From: a virus
Strand: one strand, 5' to 3'
IMG/VR virus record: IMGVR_UViG_3300042309_001637
Span: 1-35,418 of that record
DNA: 35,418 nucleotides
The translations under genes and the position numbers were made by a program. Positions 29,557 through 35,418 of this stretch are shown here, one piece after another (the stretch's first letter is position 1; every line of letters starts with the position of its first letter). The notes under the pieces were generated by a model. It ran no database searches. It had not been told where the DNA came from and saw nothing but the letters and a program-made list of their open reading frames with translations.

Positions 29557-32283
29557 TCAGAAGGTGTTCGAACCGGCATCGAAACTTCCGGTTCTGTGGA
29601 TGCTGAACTCAAGGAACATGAACTCTACGGCCCTTGTCGGCTGAACGCCGATTCTGGCTCTGAATTCGTTCCTGTCAATCACGTCAGGCGTATTCAGTTC
29701 TGTGTCAGCCTTGATGATGAATGCCGTCAGACCTCTCGCTATCTGAACCTCGCGCAGAATTCTTGTGGCTATCTCGATGAACTTCTGGCGGAAGATGTCG
29801 TCGTGCGGTTCGAACAAAAGTGCCCTGGACGCAGATCTGATTCTCTTCTCTATCGCAAACATTAGCCTTCTCACGTTCACACGATCCAAAGCGGTCGGCT
29901 TGCGTTGCAAGGTCTTCTGGCCCCACACGACGAAGTCTTGGAAGTCCGCGTACTGGACGATCGGGTTGATGGCGTTCCTGTTGCCGTACATCAAATCCCT
30001 TTCCTCCAAGGTCGGTCTGCTGAACACGTCTGTGATTCCGGGCACCACGCCACGGTTCACGCCAGCCGGGGCGAACCACGGAGCCGCAAGGGCGTCGTTC
30101 CTGGCGTATACCGCCATGATTGAGCCCGAAGGCGGAACCCAAACGTCAACATTATTGAACGTGTCGCGAATCTTGACCCACGGCCAGTAGAGAGCCGCGA
30201 AGTCTGAGTCGAAACGAGTTGTGTTCAGCGGATGGGCGCCGTTCTGCCAGTGAATTATTTCCTTAACTGTAAGGCCGAATGGTGCGTCCACTATAGCCAT
30301 GCAATCCATTCTCATGTTCTGACACATGTCAATCATCGCCAGAACTACGCCCGTAGAGGTGTGTCCTGGAACAGCGATCAAATCTATGTCTATCTGCTCC
30401 GGCTCGCTCAAGGCGTAGATGCCGGTGTAGCCCACGAGGTTTCCGATGAGGAAGTAATCTTGGTCGTCCGGATCCGAGGGGATGCCGTCTGAGCCGCCAG
30501 CCAAGGAATAAGTTCCATCGAGCGGAGGCGCTGGGTTTCCTACGTTATCCACAGCCCTCACGTAGTCCGAAACCAAGCTCAAGAATGTCTCAACGTAGAA
30601 CCTGCTGGTCTCGTCCTTGGTCAAGTTGCCCCAAGATTCGACTTGCACGCCGTTGTTGTAGACCTCCATTATGAAGTTACCCTCGCGAACATTGTTTCTC
30701 ACGACAACCTGGGTTGCGTTACCATCAATGCCCGGCGAGTCCGCTGTGAGCGTCACAGAGACGTCGCCGAATCTGTTGGAATCGCCATTTACAACGCCGA
30801 AACTGGAAATTGCCGCCGCACCACTGACACCCCTCGGAGAAAATCCGGAAGCCGTTATGTACATTCCCTTGTTAGATCCATTGCTACCGACGACAGATGG
30901 ATTCGCAGGGTCCAGAAGCGGAGCGTCGAATCCAAGAAGCGTGAAGGTGGAACTTTCGTTCTTGACAATGAGCCTTGCGTCGTTGCCGGAGTGGAGCGTC
31001 CTTAGGGACACATAATTTCCGACGGCGACAGCCAAAAAACCTCCCGGCACGTCACCGTCTGAAATTCTTGAGTTGATCGCATTGACGACGTTGGCGACAG
31101 TCGCTGCACTATTGGTCGACAAACTCGATAGATCAATAACTTGAACAACATTATCCACAAGTACATTGTCGGTTCCGTCAAGTACAACTTGAAGGTCATA
31201 TTCGTCAAGCTTGGTGAAGTCAAACGTGGCAGCCGCGCTGCCCGTGAACTGCGCACGGGTCATGCCGCTACCCAATCCCGTCACTCCCCCAAATCCGTAC
31301 AAGGCATCTTGAACAGATACGAGTTCTAGCTGGGCCCTCGGACCAAATGAGAACGTTGTCCTCAATCCTATCCTTGATACGCCGTATGTGGAGGTATACT
31401 TGTAGTCCACCGAAATTCTGTTAACGCCCGCGGCGAGATTGCTCTGGTAGGTCAGCGTTATGGTTCCGCCCGGATTATCTATGGCGCCCGCTATGGCCTT
31501 GTTCGCCGGGGATGCCACGATGGTCTTGAACGAGAAAACTCCTTGTTCGTTAACCTTGAAAGTCTGAACCACCGTTCCGCCTATCACCACGCGTCCGGTC
31601 ACCGAACCCGCAACAAGGTCTCCGTTGCCCAAACTGAACGTCACTTGATTGTCGGTTTCTGTTGTGGTCTGCAACTCGGATTCTATTAGGCTGGTTTTCT
31701 CCATTGTTGAGAAGAACTCTATGCCGTCGACCGCCGGATCGAGCTGCATATTGAGGTCGTCAGCCAATTGGGAGGCTGTGTATCCACCGCTGTTGACTAG
31801 CGGATCGGGATGGTTTTCGTTAGAAAGGGCGACGAGAGTCTTCGAAGCAAGGACTCCATTGAGCCTCCATCTGAAGTACATGTCTTTGCTTAAATTGTAA
31901 GGCCCGGCCTCGCTTGAGACTATCATAACATCGCCACCGGCCGAAGGAAGTTCGACTTGGGCTGAACGAGCACGTTCCCAACTCACGGCGTCGGTATCGG
32001 CGACGCGAACCACATAAAGTTCCGTCGCGACGAGCAAATACTGCTGAGCCGCATAGATGAGGTAAGGATCGCCCGCCTCGGGATGAGGATAGCCGAACAC
32101 TGTGTTCAACTGTCTTGTGGATTGGATCACTGTCGGAATGTTAATCGGACCCTTGCTCGCAAAACCAACCAAACCAGCCCTGTGGAAGGTCTGATCCGGA
32201 GCAATGTAGCTCAAGTCTTTCTCGGTTATTCTTACCGACGGTGAAATTGTATTGGACGGCGGAAAGCCCTTTAGGATTGCCAT
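29557..32283 (-). CDS. 18: Tail sheath protein, gp18-like (908 aa)
   Basis: Forms the contractile outer sheath. The N-terminus SPSVRITEKDLSYIAPDQTF, then RAGLVGFASKGPINIPTVIQ is the classic sheath entry. The last ~200 residues, with FVVWGQKTLQRKPTALDRVN, RRLMFAIEKRIRSASRALLF and RPTRAVEF-like ends, make the conserved C-terminal domain. At 908 aa it is larger than T4 gp18 (659 aa); the extra length is a long beta-rich region (about residues 195-490, with TFKVNEQGVFSFKTI). GGGAG is upstream of the ATG. It follows a small gene and gp15, and precedes the tube genes. Confidence 0.95.
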   Translation of the reverse strand: MAILKGFPPSNTISPSVRITEKDLSYIAPDQTFHRAGLVGFASKGPINIPTVIQSTRQLNTVFGYPHPEAGDPYLIYAAQQYLLVATELYVVRVADTDAVSWERARSAQVELPSAGGDVMIVSSEAGPYNLSKDMYFRWRLNGVLASKTLVALSNENHPDPLVNSGGYTASQLADDLNMQLDPAVDGIEFFSTMEKTSLIESELQTTTETDNQVTFSLGNGDLVAGSVTGRVVIGGTVVQTFKVNEQGVFSFKTIVASPANKAIAGAIDNPGGTITLTYQSNLAAGVNRISVDYKYTSTYGVSRIGLRTTFSFGPRAQLELVSVQDALYGFGGVTGLGSGMTRAQFTGSAAATFDFTKLDEYDLQVVLDGTDNVLVDNVVQVIDLSSLSTNSAATVANVVNAINSRISDGDVPGGFLAVAVGNYVSLRTLHSGNDARLIVKNESSTFTLLGFDAPLLDPANPSVVGSNGSNKGMYITASGFSPRGVSGAAAISSFGVVNGDSNRFGDVSVTLTADSPGIDGNATQVVVRNNVREGNFIMEVYNNGVQVESWGNLTKDETSRFYVETFLSLVSDYVRAVDNVGNPAPPLDGTYSLAGGSDGIPSDPDDQDYFLIGNLVGYTGIYALSEPEQIDIDLIAVPGHTSTGVVLAMIDMCQNMRMDCMAIVDAPFGLTVKEIIHWQNGAHPLNTTRFDSDFAALYWPWVKIRDTFNNVDVWVPPSGSIMAVYARNDALAAPWFAPAGVNRGVVPGITDVFSRPTLEERDLMYGNRNAINPIVQYADFQDFVVWGQKTLQRKPTALDRVNVRRLMFAIEKRIRSASRALLFEPHDDIFRQKFIEIATRILREVQIARGLTAFIIKADTELNTPDVIDRNEFRARIGVQPTRAVEFMFLEFSIHRTGSFDAGSNTF

Positions 32284-32287
32284 GACT

Positions 32288-32512
32288 TTATTCTCCCTTG
32301 TTCAATTCTTTTTTTGTTACATGCCTTGTCGAAATCAGCCCCATCTTTTCTGCTCTCTCGACATATTCTGTACTTCTCTCATCCTCTAACATATAGATGT
32401 TGTTTCCACCACCTATGCCAGGAACATTCAGTGTCGTGAAAGCCTTGGGTGACCTTCTGGATCTTATTAGTATCTGAACTGGACCCCTCGTCTTGTTCTT
32501 GATCTCAATCAT
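32288..32512 (-). CDS. Small protein between gp15 and sheath (74 aa)
   Basis: Begins MIEIKNKTRGPVQILIRSRR, then LNVPGIGGGNNIYMLEDERS and AEKMGLISTRHV; beta-rich then helical. Its ATG overlaps the gp15-like stop as TAATG. Small proteins of this look lie beside tail genes in related phages. Possibly a minor tail or assembly protein; function unknown. Confidence 0.65.
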   Translation of the reverse strand: MIEIKNKTRGPVQILIRSRRSPKAFTTLNVPGIGGGNNIYMLEDERSTEYVERAEKMGLISTRHVTKKELNKGE

Positions 32513-33486
32513 TAATTTTGCCTTTCTATTTTATCAACACTGTCTTCCAATTTGTCTAACGCCTCAGTAATCTTGTCCTCATTGACATTGTTGTAAAAAT
32601 CCGTTTTTGTTGCGAGAACTGACTTGTTTCTGACAATCGGCTGTGGTATATATGCCTTGGCCGTCAAATTAAATTCGAACTTGATTATTCTTTGGTTTTG
32701 ATCGCCTGGTTCATAGTCCACATTGTTCGCTATGGAATCTAGGTTGACCGCGGTCTCCCAGTTGATTCCCCTAACCTGTATATATGCAATCGGAGAAAAT
32801 TTTAGCATGATCTGCTCGAGAATTTGATCCATGTCTTCCATGTACATGGTCCAAGCCGTAAGAGTGTAGGTCTTGTTAATCGGTATGCCCCTTGCCACCC
32901 CGAACACCGTATCTCTCTCAAACTTCTCCTTGGCGGTGAACCCAGGCTTGTTGTCGGGTCTAAGTCTCCTCATGTAATCAAGGGCTTTGTGGTACGTATA
33001 CCTAGTCTGGTCGAAGTCCATGCCGCTTGAATATATGGCAAGTACCGGAAGTCTGATTCGCTCCACGACGAGGCTCCCGTCCTTCCTGACGTTGTCTTGT
33101 AATATCCACGTCACGGCTCTTTCTTGTGTGCCCCACAGTATCGGAACCTTGTGGGCTTTGCCGTCCTCGTCAATCACGACTAATTTGGAAAACATATCGA
33201 CCATCGCCTCGTCGCATCCGCGAAGGCTCTTAGAATATCTGTAGAGCACTTGGCGTTCCGGGTCGTTCATGTCGTCGACAATTTGTCCGGTTTGCATAGG
33301 ATCGCACTGCGCGTCTTTTCCAAGGCCGACCTTCGACTTGGCCGCCTCTTCGACCCACCCAGTTCCCATGCCCGGACCCGAGCAACTTTTAGCAGCCTTT
33401 TCTTTATTTCTGCTGGTCTCTGCTGGCGGTATTGGATTGCAGTCGTTCAAGCCCTTGCTCTGGTGGTTGCCCGGATTGACGTTCAT
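32512..33486 (-). CDS. 15: gp15-like tail sheath stabilizer/terminator (324 aa)
   Basis: T4 gp15 caps the sheath and attaches it to the neck. Residues 1 to about 75 are polar and low-complexity, then come KVPILWGTQERAVTWILQDN, VVERIRLPVLAIYSSGMDFD and IPINKTYTLTAWTMYMEDMD, QILEQIMLKFSPIAYIQVRG, the fold-defining segments of the gp15 family as I recognise them. A gp14-like gene lies near the right edge, as 14-15 are neighbours in T4, which supports the call. GAGAGG precedes the ATG. It leads the tail operon and is divergent from the gene at 33558. Confidence 0.65.
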   Translation of the reverse strand: MNVNPGNHQSKGLNDCNPIPPAETSRNKEKAAKSCSGPGMGTGWVEEAAKSKVGLGKDAQCDPMQTGQIVDDMNDPERQVLYRYSKSLRGCDEAMVDMFSKLVVIDEDGKAHKVPILWGTQERAVTWILQDNVRKDGSLVVERIRLPVLAIYSSGMDFDQTRYTYHKALDYMRRLRPDNKPGFTAKEKFERDTVFGVARGIPINKTYTLTAWTMYMEDMDQILEQIMLKFSPIAYIQVRGINWETAVNLDSIANNVDYEPGDQNQRIIKFEFNLTAKAYIPQPIVRNKSVLATKTDFYNNVNEDKITEALDKLEDSVDKIERQN

Positions 33487-33557
33487 GATTTTCCTCTCTT
33501 GTTCTATGTAGACGAGTGGAGATTGATCTGCTTGTGTTTTTGCGATATATTCATTGA

Positions 33558-34409
33558 ATGATTCTCGTCAAATACAGAAACTGGCACCTCGGCACGCCGC
33601 CCTCTCCCATCAAACTCCAGATACCGGGCTGGGCAGGAAACGACAGAAACCACGGCAACGGGGCCATCCCGCAGCCATGGCACTGCCCTCCGTTTGTCGA
33701 GGGAAGCACCTACGGACACGAACTCATATACCCTTTCAAGAGCGAGTGTCGCGTCACAAGACGCCACGGCCAGATCGCGTTTGATGGGGATTTCTCGGGC
33801 GAGGAATGGAACTTAAACGAGGAAGCCAAGACGATCTCGGGCGACGAACCTAAGAAGAAATCCCCTCCGATGATGACCTTCGCAACAGGACATTACGGCA
33901 TGTCGAGCGCTCTGGATATGGAGCCGCCCGAAGGATATGTCCTCAGAACTGAGCCCCACCCAAGATTCTTCACCGACGAAACCGGCACTGTACCTTGCCT
34001 CTTGCCCGGCCACATACAAAGGTGGTGGTCTAGAATATTCTTCGTGGTATTCAAGGCCCCAAGGGAGGGCGAGACTCACATCTTCAGAGCCGGCGAGCCG
34101 TACGGCCAAGTTTTGTTTGTGCCGCAGAAGAACGAAGTTCAGTTCACCCCCTTCACCGAGGAGGAGCGAATAGAGAGAGAAAATAGGGAGAGAAGAATAA
34201 ACGACCACGGCTTAAAAATCGCAAGCCACTCATGGACGGCCGACTCGCGACTGACCTTCGACGACAAATACAAAGTCCTCGGGAGAGCCTATTCCCGAGG
34301 AGGGTACGGGGACGTAGATAAGATGATCTTAGACAAAATATCTGCTGCCTCCACTCCGATAGAGATAAAGACGAAGATACCCAAGCGGCTTTTCTCCGCA
34401 AGAAGATGA
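33558..34409 (+). CDS. DUF6065-like hypothetical protein (283 aa)
   Basis: Begins MILVKYRNWHLGTPPSPIKL. A segment like MTFATGHYGMSSALDMEPPE, GYVLRTEPHP and RWWSRIFFVVFKAPREGETH, IFRAGEPYGQVLFVP recalls the DUF6065 family ('HYG...PPGY...W...F...P-G...F-x-x-GEP'); function of the family is unknown. A TATATT box lies about 12 bases before the ATG and there is no Shine-Dalgarno site. Its stop overlaps the next short gene by four bases. Confidence 0.65.
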   Translation: MILVKYRNWHLGTPPSPIKLQIPGWAGNDRNHGNGAIPQPWHCPPFVEGSTYGHELIYPFKSECRVTRRHGQIAFDGDFSGEEWNLNEEAKTISGDEPKKKSPPMMTFATGHYGMSSALDMEPPEGYVLRTEPHPRFFTDETGTVPCLLPGHIQRWWSRIFFVVFKAPREGETHIFRAGEPYGQVLFVPQKNEVQFTPFTEEERIERENRERRINDHGLKIASHSWTADSRLTFDDKYKVLGRAYSRGGYGDVDKMILDKISAASTPIEIKTKIPKRLFSARR

Positions 34410-34549
34410 AGCACTACCCCATAAAAAAAGCAGAAACTAAGAAGACGCCGTACATGCCGGAAGGAATAAGGATTCCGCTCCCGAAGCCAAAACTGCCGAA
34501 GGTTGTCTTGTGGAAAGTAAACGAAAACAAAAACATTGATTTTGTCTGA
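34406..34549 (+). CDS. Short hypothetical protein (47 aa)
   Basis: ATG at 34406 overlaps the previous stop as ATGA, giving MKHYPIKKAETKKTPYMPEG, then a Pro/Lys-rich IPLPKPKLPK region and TGA at 34547-34549. The overlap supports a real, translationally coupled gene. A meaningful -1 frame follows directly (next entry), so this may be the first half of a longer protein. Confidence 0.55.
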   Translation: MKHYPIKKAETKKTPYMPEGIRIPLPKPKLPKVVLWKVNENKNIDFV

Positions 34550-34635
34550 TAGAGTCCGACCTTGAACTTCAAGAGAGCATCAAGTACAATCAGAAGATAT
34601 TCGCCAAGAAATACCTCACAAGGGAGGCGGCATAA
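34546..34635 (+). pseudogene. -1 frame continuation after the short gene (28 aa)
   Basis: From CTG at 34546 the -1 frame reads LIESDLELQESIKYNQKIFA, KKYLTREAA and stops at 34633-34635. It joins without a gap to the end of the 47-aa frame and looks like one protein split by a single-base change. No slippery heptamer or start codon is obvious, so a mutation, sequencing error or chance all remain possible. Confidence 0.35.
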
Positions 34636-34705
34636 AATATTTGAAATCATCAAGGAGATAATGTAATACAAAAAAATGGATGAACGACGCAGTTGTTAAC
34701 ATATC

Positions 34706-34776
34706 GCGGGTGTAGTGTAGCAGTAACACGGAATACTTCCAATTTTCAATCACCGGAGCGTAACCGGTCACCCGCT
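34706..34776 (+). tRNA. tRNA-Gly (UCC), atypical elbow
   Basis: Acceptor GCGGGTG/CACCCGC is perfect. D-stem GTGT/ACAC; anticodon loop CTTCCAA with anticodon TCC at 34738-34740; stem pairs GAATA with TTTTC (one T-T mismatch). T-stem ACCGG/CCGGT. The D-loop is AGCAGTA, lacking G18-G19, and the T-loop is AGCGTAA, not TTCRANN, so the D-loop/T-loop contact of normal tRNAs cannot form. No encoded CCA. It could be a non-standard or degenerate tRNA. Confidence 0.75.
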
Positions 34777-34801
34777 CTTGATTTTGATCAAGGTATAACG
34801 A

Positions 34802-35071
34802 TCCGAGATAGTTAAACGGTATAACAGCAGACTTCAAAATCGGAGTGCCTAAAGGGAAACTTTTAGAGTAGAACCTCTCAAATTCGGTGAAGCCTTTAAA
34901 ATGGTAATACCGAGCCAAGCCCAAGCAATTGGGAAGGTGTAGAGACTTGATGGGAGGCACCTAAATCAAAAGATATGGTGAAGGTAAAGTCCAGACCACA
35001 AACAGTAATGGTAGTGAAAACTATAGTGGCAAGTGGATCTGCTTTTCTAGGTTCGAATCCTAGTCTCGGAA
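34802..35071 (+). tRNA. tRNA-Gln (UUG) split by a group I intron
   Basis: 5' exon 34802-34834 and 3' exon 35034-35071 join to a 71-nt cloverleaf: acceptor TCCGAGA/TCTCGGA, D-arm GTTAAACGGTATAAC, anticodon stem GCAGA/TCTGC, loop CTT|TGGA, T-arm CTAGG-TTCGAAT-CCTAG, discriminator A. The split lies between anticodon bases 34 and 35, so the anticodon (TTG) is only made on splicing. Without splicing the loop would not form. No encoded CCA. Confidence 0.88.
34835..35033 (+). ncRNA. Group I intron ribozyme (199 nt), no ORF
   Basis: Conserved core elements are in order: P/Q region GGTAATACCGAGCCAAGCCC (34903-34922), R region with AGAGACTTGATGGG (34941-34954) and S region AAAGTCC (34986-34992); GACTT (34944-34948) pairs with AAGTC (34987-34991) as P7. 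The 5' exon end ACTT pairs with GAGT inside the intron (P1), with U.G at the splice site, and the intron ends in G at 35033 as required. The core resembles the small tRNA-Leu introns of cyanobacteria and plastids. It encodes no endonuclease. Confidence 0.9.
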
Positions 35072-35077
35072 TTTTCC

Positions 35078-35418
35078 CTAGCCCCTCTGATTTAAATCAT
35101 TCAGATCAAAGTCGGGCTTCTTCTGCGACGCTTTGCCCTCGCCGGTTGTAACGCTTTCTTGGAAACGCTGGCAGAGTATCTGTATTCTCATCTGACTCCA
35201 GAGCATGGTCTCGCCTATGTTCCTCTGGATTATGACCCAGTCCTCCTTTCTGTGAGGGCTGTGTATCCTGGAGCCGACTTTAGGGGGATGTCCGAGCCTT
35301 TTCAGAACGTCCTTGTAGTTGAGGTCAAACACTACCTCGTCGGGCGAGTCTATGCCGAACGCGTTTTGGTAGTTCTGACCGACCACCGGCTCGTATGATG
35401 CGTAGAGTGTTATAGGGT
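35078..35418 (-). CDS. gp14-like neck protein, C-terminal part (partial)
   Basis: The frame is open through the right edge, so the N-terminus is missing; the visible end is about 112 residues. It reads YASYEPVVGQNYQNAFGIDS, PDEVVFDLNYKDVLKRLGHP, RKEDWVIIQRNIGETMLWSQ and ILCQRFQESVTTGEGKASQK. The gp14 assignment rests on the position next to the gp15-like gene (as in T4) and a memory of this motif set in neck proteins; it could be another neck or tail-connector protein. The stop at 35078 is just seven bases from the tRNA-Gln. Confidence 0.5.
   Translation of the reverse strand, partial: PITLYASYEPVVGQNYQNAFGIDSPDEVVFDLNYKDVLKRLGHPPKVGSRIHSPHRKEDWVIIQRNIGETMLWSQMRIQILCQRFQESVTTGEGKASQKKPDFDLNDLNQRG

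Noticed and set aside
29705-30142. Open frame of 145 codons on the minus strand within the sheath gene
   Set aside because: Same strand but another frame of the sheath C-terminus; Arg-rich, no start signals.
34616-34960. Minus-strand open frame of 114 codons over the tRNA genes
   Set aside because: It crosses both tRNAs and the intron; coding use is implausible.
34835-35033. Reading the unspliced tRNA loop as CTTCAAA, giving a UCA (opal suppressor) tRNA
   Set aside because: The 3' half of the stem is 199 nt away and the intervening sequence has a clear group I core; joining at U|U gives tRNA-Gln.
1-35418. CRISPR arrays, integrase or att sites
   Set aside because: No regularly spaced direct repeats and no integrase or transposase motifs were seen in any frame; the only mobile elements are the homing endonuclease, the intein and the group I intron.

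Overview
The window is a piece of a large tailed-phage genome with a contractile tail, distantly related to T4. The evidence is a set of T4-type genes: a tail sheath protein, two tail-tube (gp19-type) paralogues, a gp15-like sheath terminator and the likely end of a gp14-like neck protein, a gp26-like baseplate protein, the gp46/gp47 recombination nuclease, a UvsW-type helicase, a gp55-type late sigma factor, class I ribonucleotide reductase and dUTPase. Genes are packed with 1-4 base stop/start overlaps on both strands, and there is no bacterial housekeeping context. The host cannot be told from the sequence; purine-rich AGGAG ribosome sites and sigma70-like promoters indicate a bacterium.

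Layout. 1-2240: a gene cut by the left edge, a small basic protein, a 490-base non-coding stretch full of hairpins, and two unknown genes. 2219-5280: a secreted trypsin-like protease with a coupled partner, four short unknown genes, and a divergent pair of genes sharing a 25-bp promoter region. 5276-11196 (minus strand): three glycosyltransferase-type genes (one fused to a methyltransferase), a free-standing homing endonuclease and the UvsW helicase. 11217-12401: a zinc metalloprotease, a Pmp3/YqaE membrane protein and a Pro/Gly-rich protein. 12424-20164 (plus strand): a metabolism and recombination block, gp47-gp46-nrdB-nrdA(intein)-HAD-dUTPase-SET-zinc protein. 20214-22499: a capsid-signal-like protein, a GNAT acetyltransferase, KptA RNA 2'-phosphotransferase and a PD-(D/E)XK nuclease. 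22504-24569: structural genes with a probable programmed -1 frameshift. 24615-28197: small genes, a glycosyltransferase-TPR protein and the late sigma factor. 28198-33486: tail tube, tube, sheath, a small protein and gp15. 33558 to the end: an unknown gene, a short possibly frameshifted gene, tRNA-Gly, a tRNA-Gln split by a group I intron, and a gp14-like gene running off the right edge.

How it works together. gp46/47, UvsW and the nuclease serve recombination-dependent replication; NrdAB and dUTPase supply nucleotides; gp55 would direct late transcription of the tail genes. The most unusual theme is a set of proteins whose first residues look like the T4 capsid-targeting peptide (M-K-T-F/Y-x-x-F/W-L/I-x-x-E). 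Three of these genes have the same promoter-like CTATATA box 5-6 bases before an ATG without a Shine-Dalgarno site, suggesting co-regulated, perhaps leaderless, late genes whose products (one a metalloprotease) are packed in the head and injected. Other points of note are the tRNA-Gln group I intron, a tRNA-Gly with a degraded elbow, the mini-intein at the NrdA radical cysteine, the phage KptA and the structured non-coding region.
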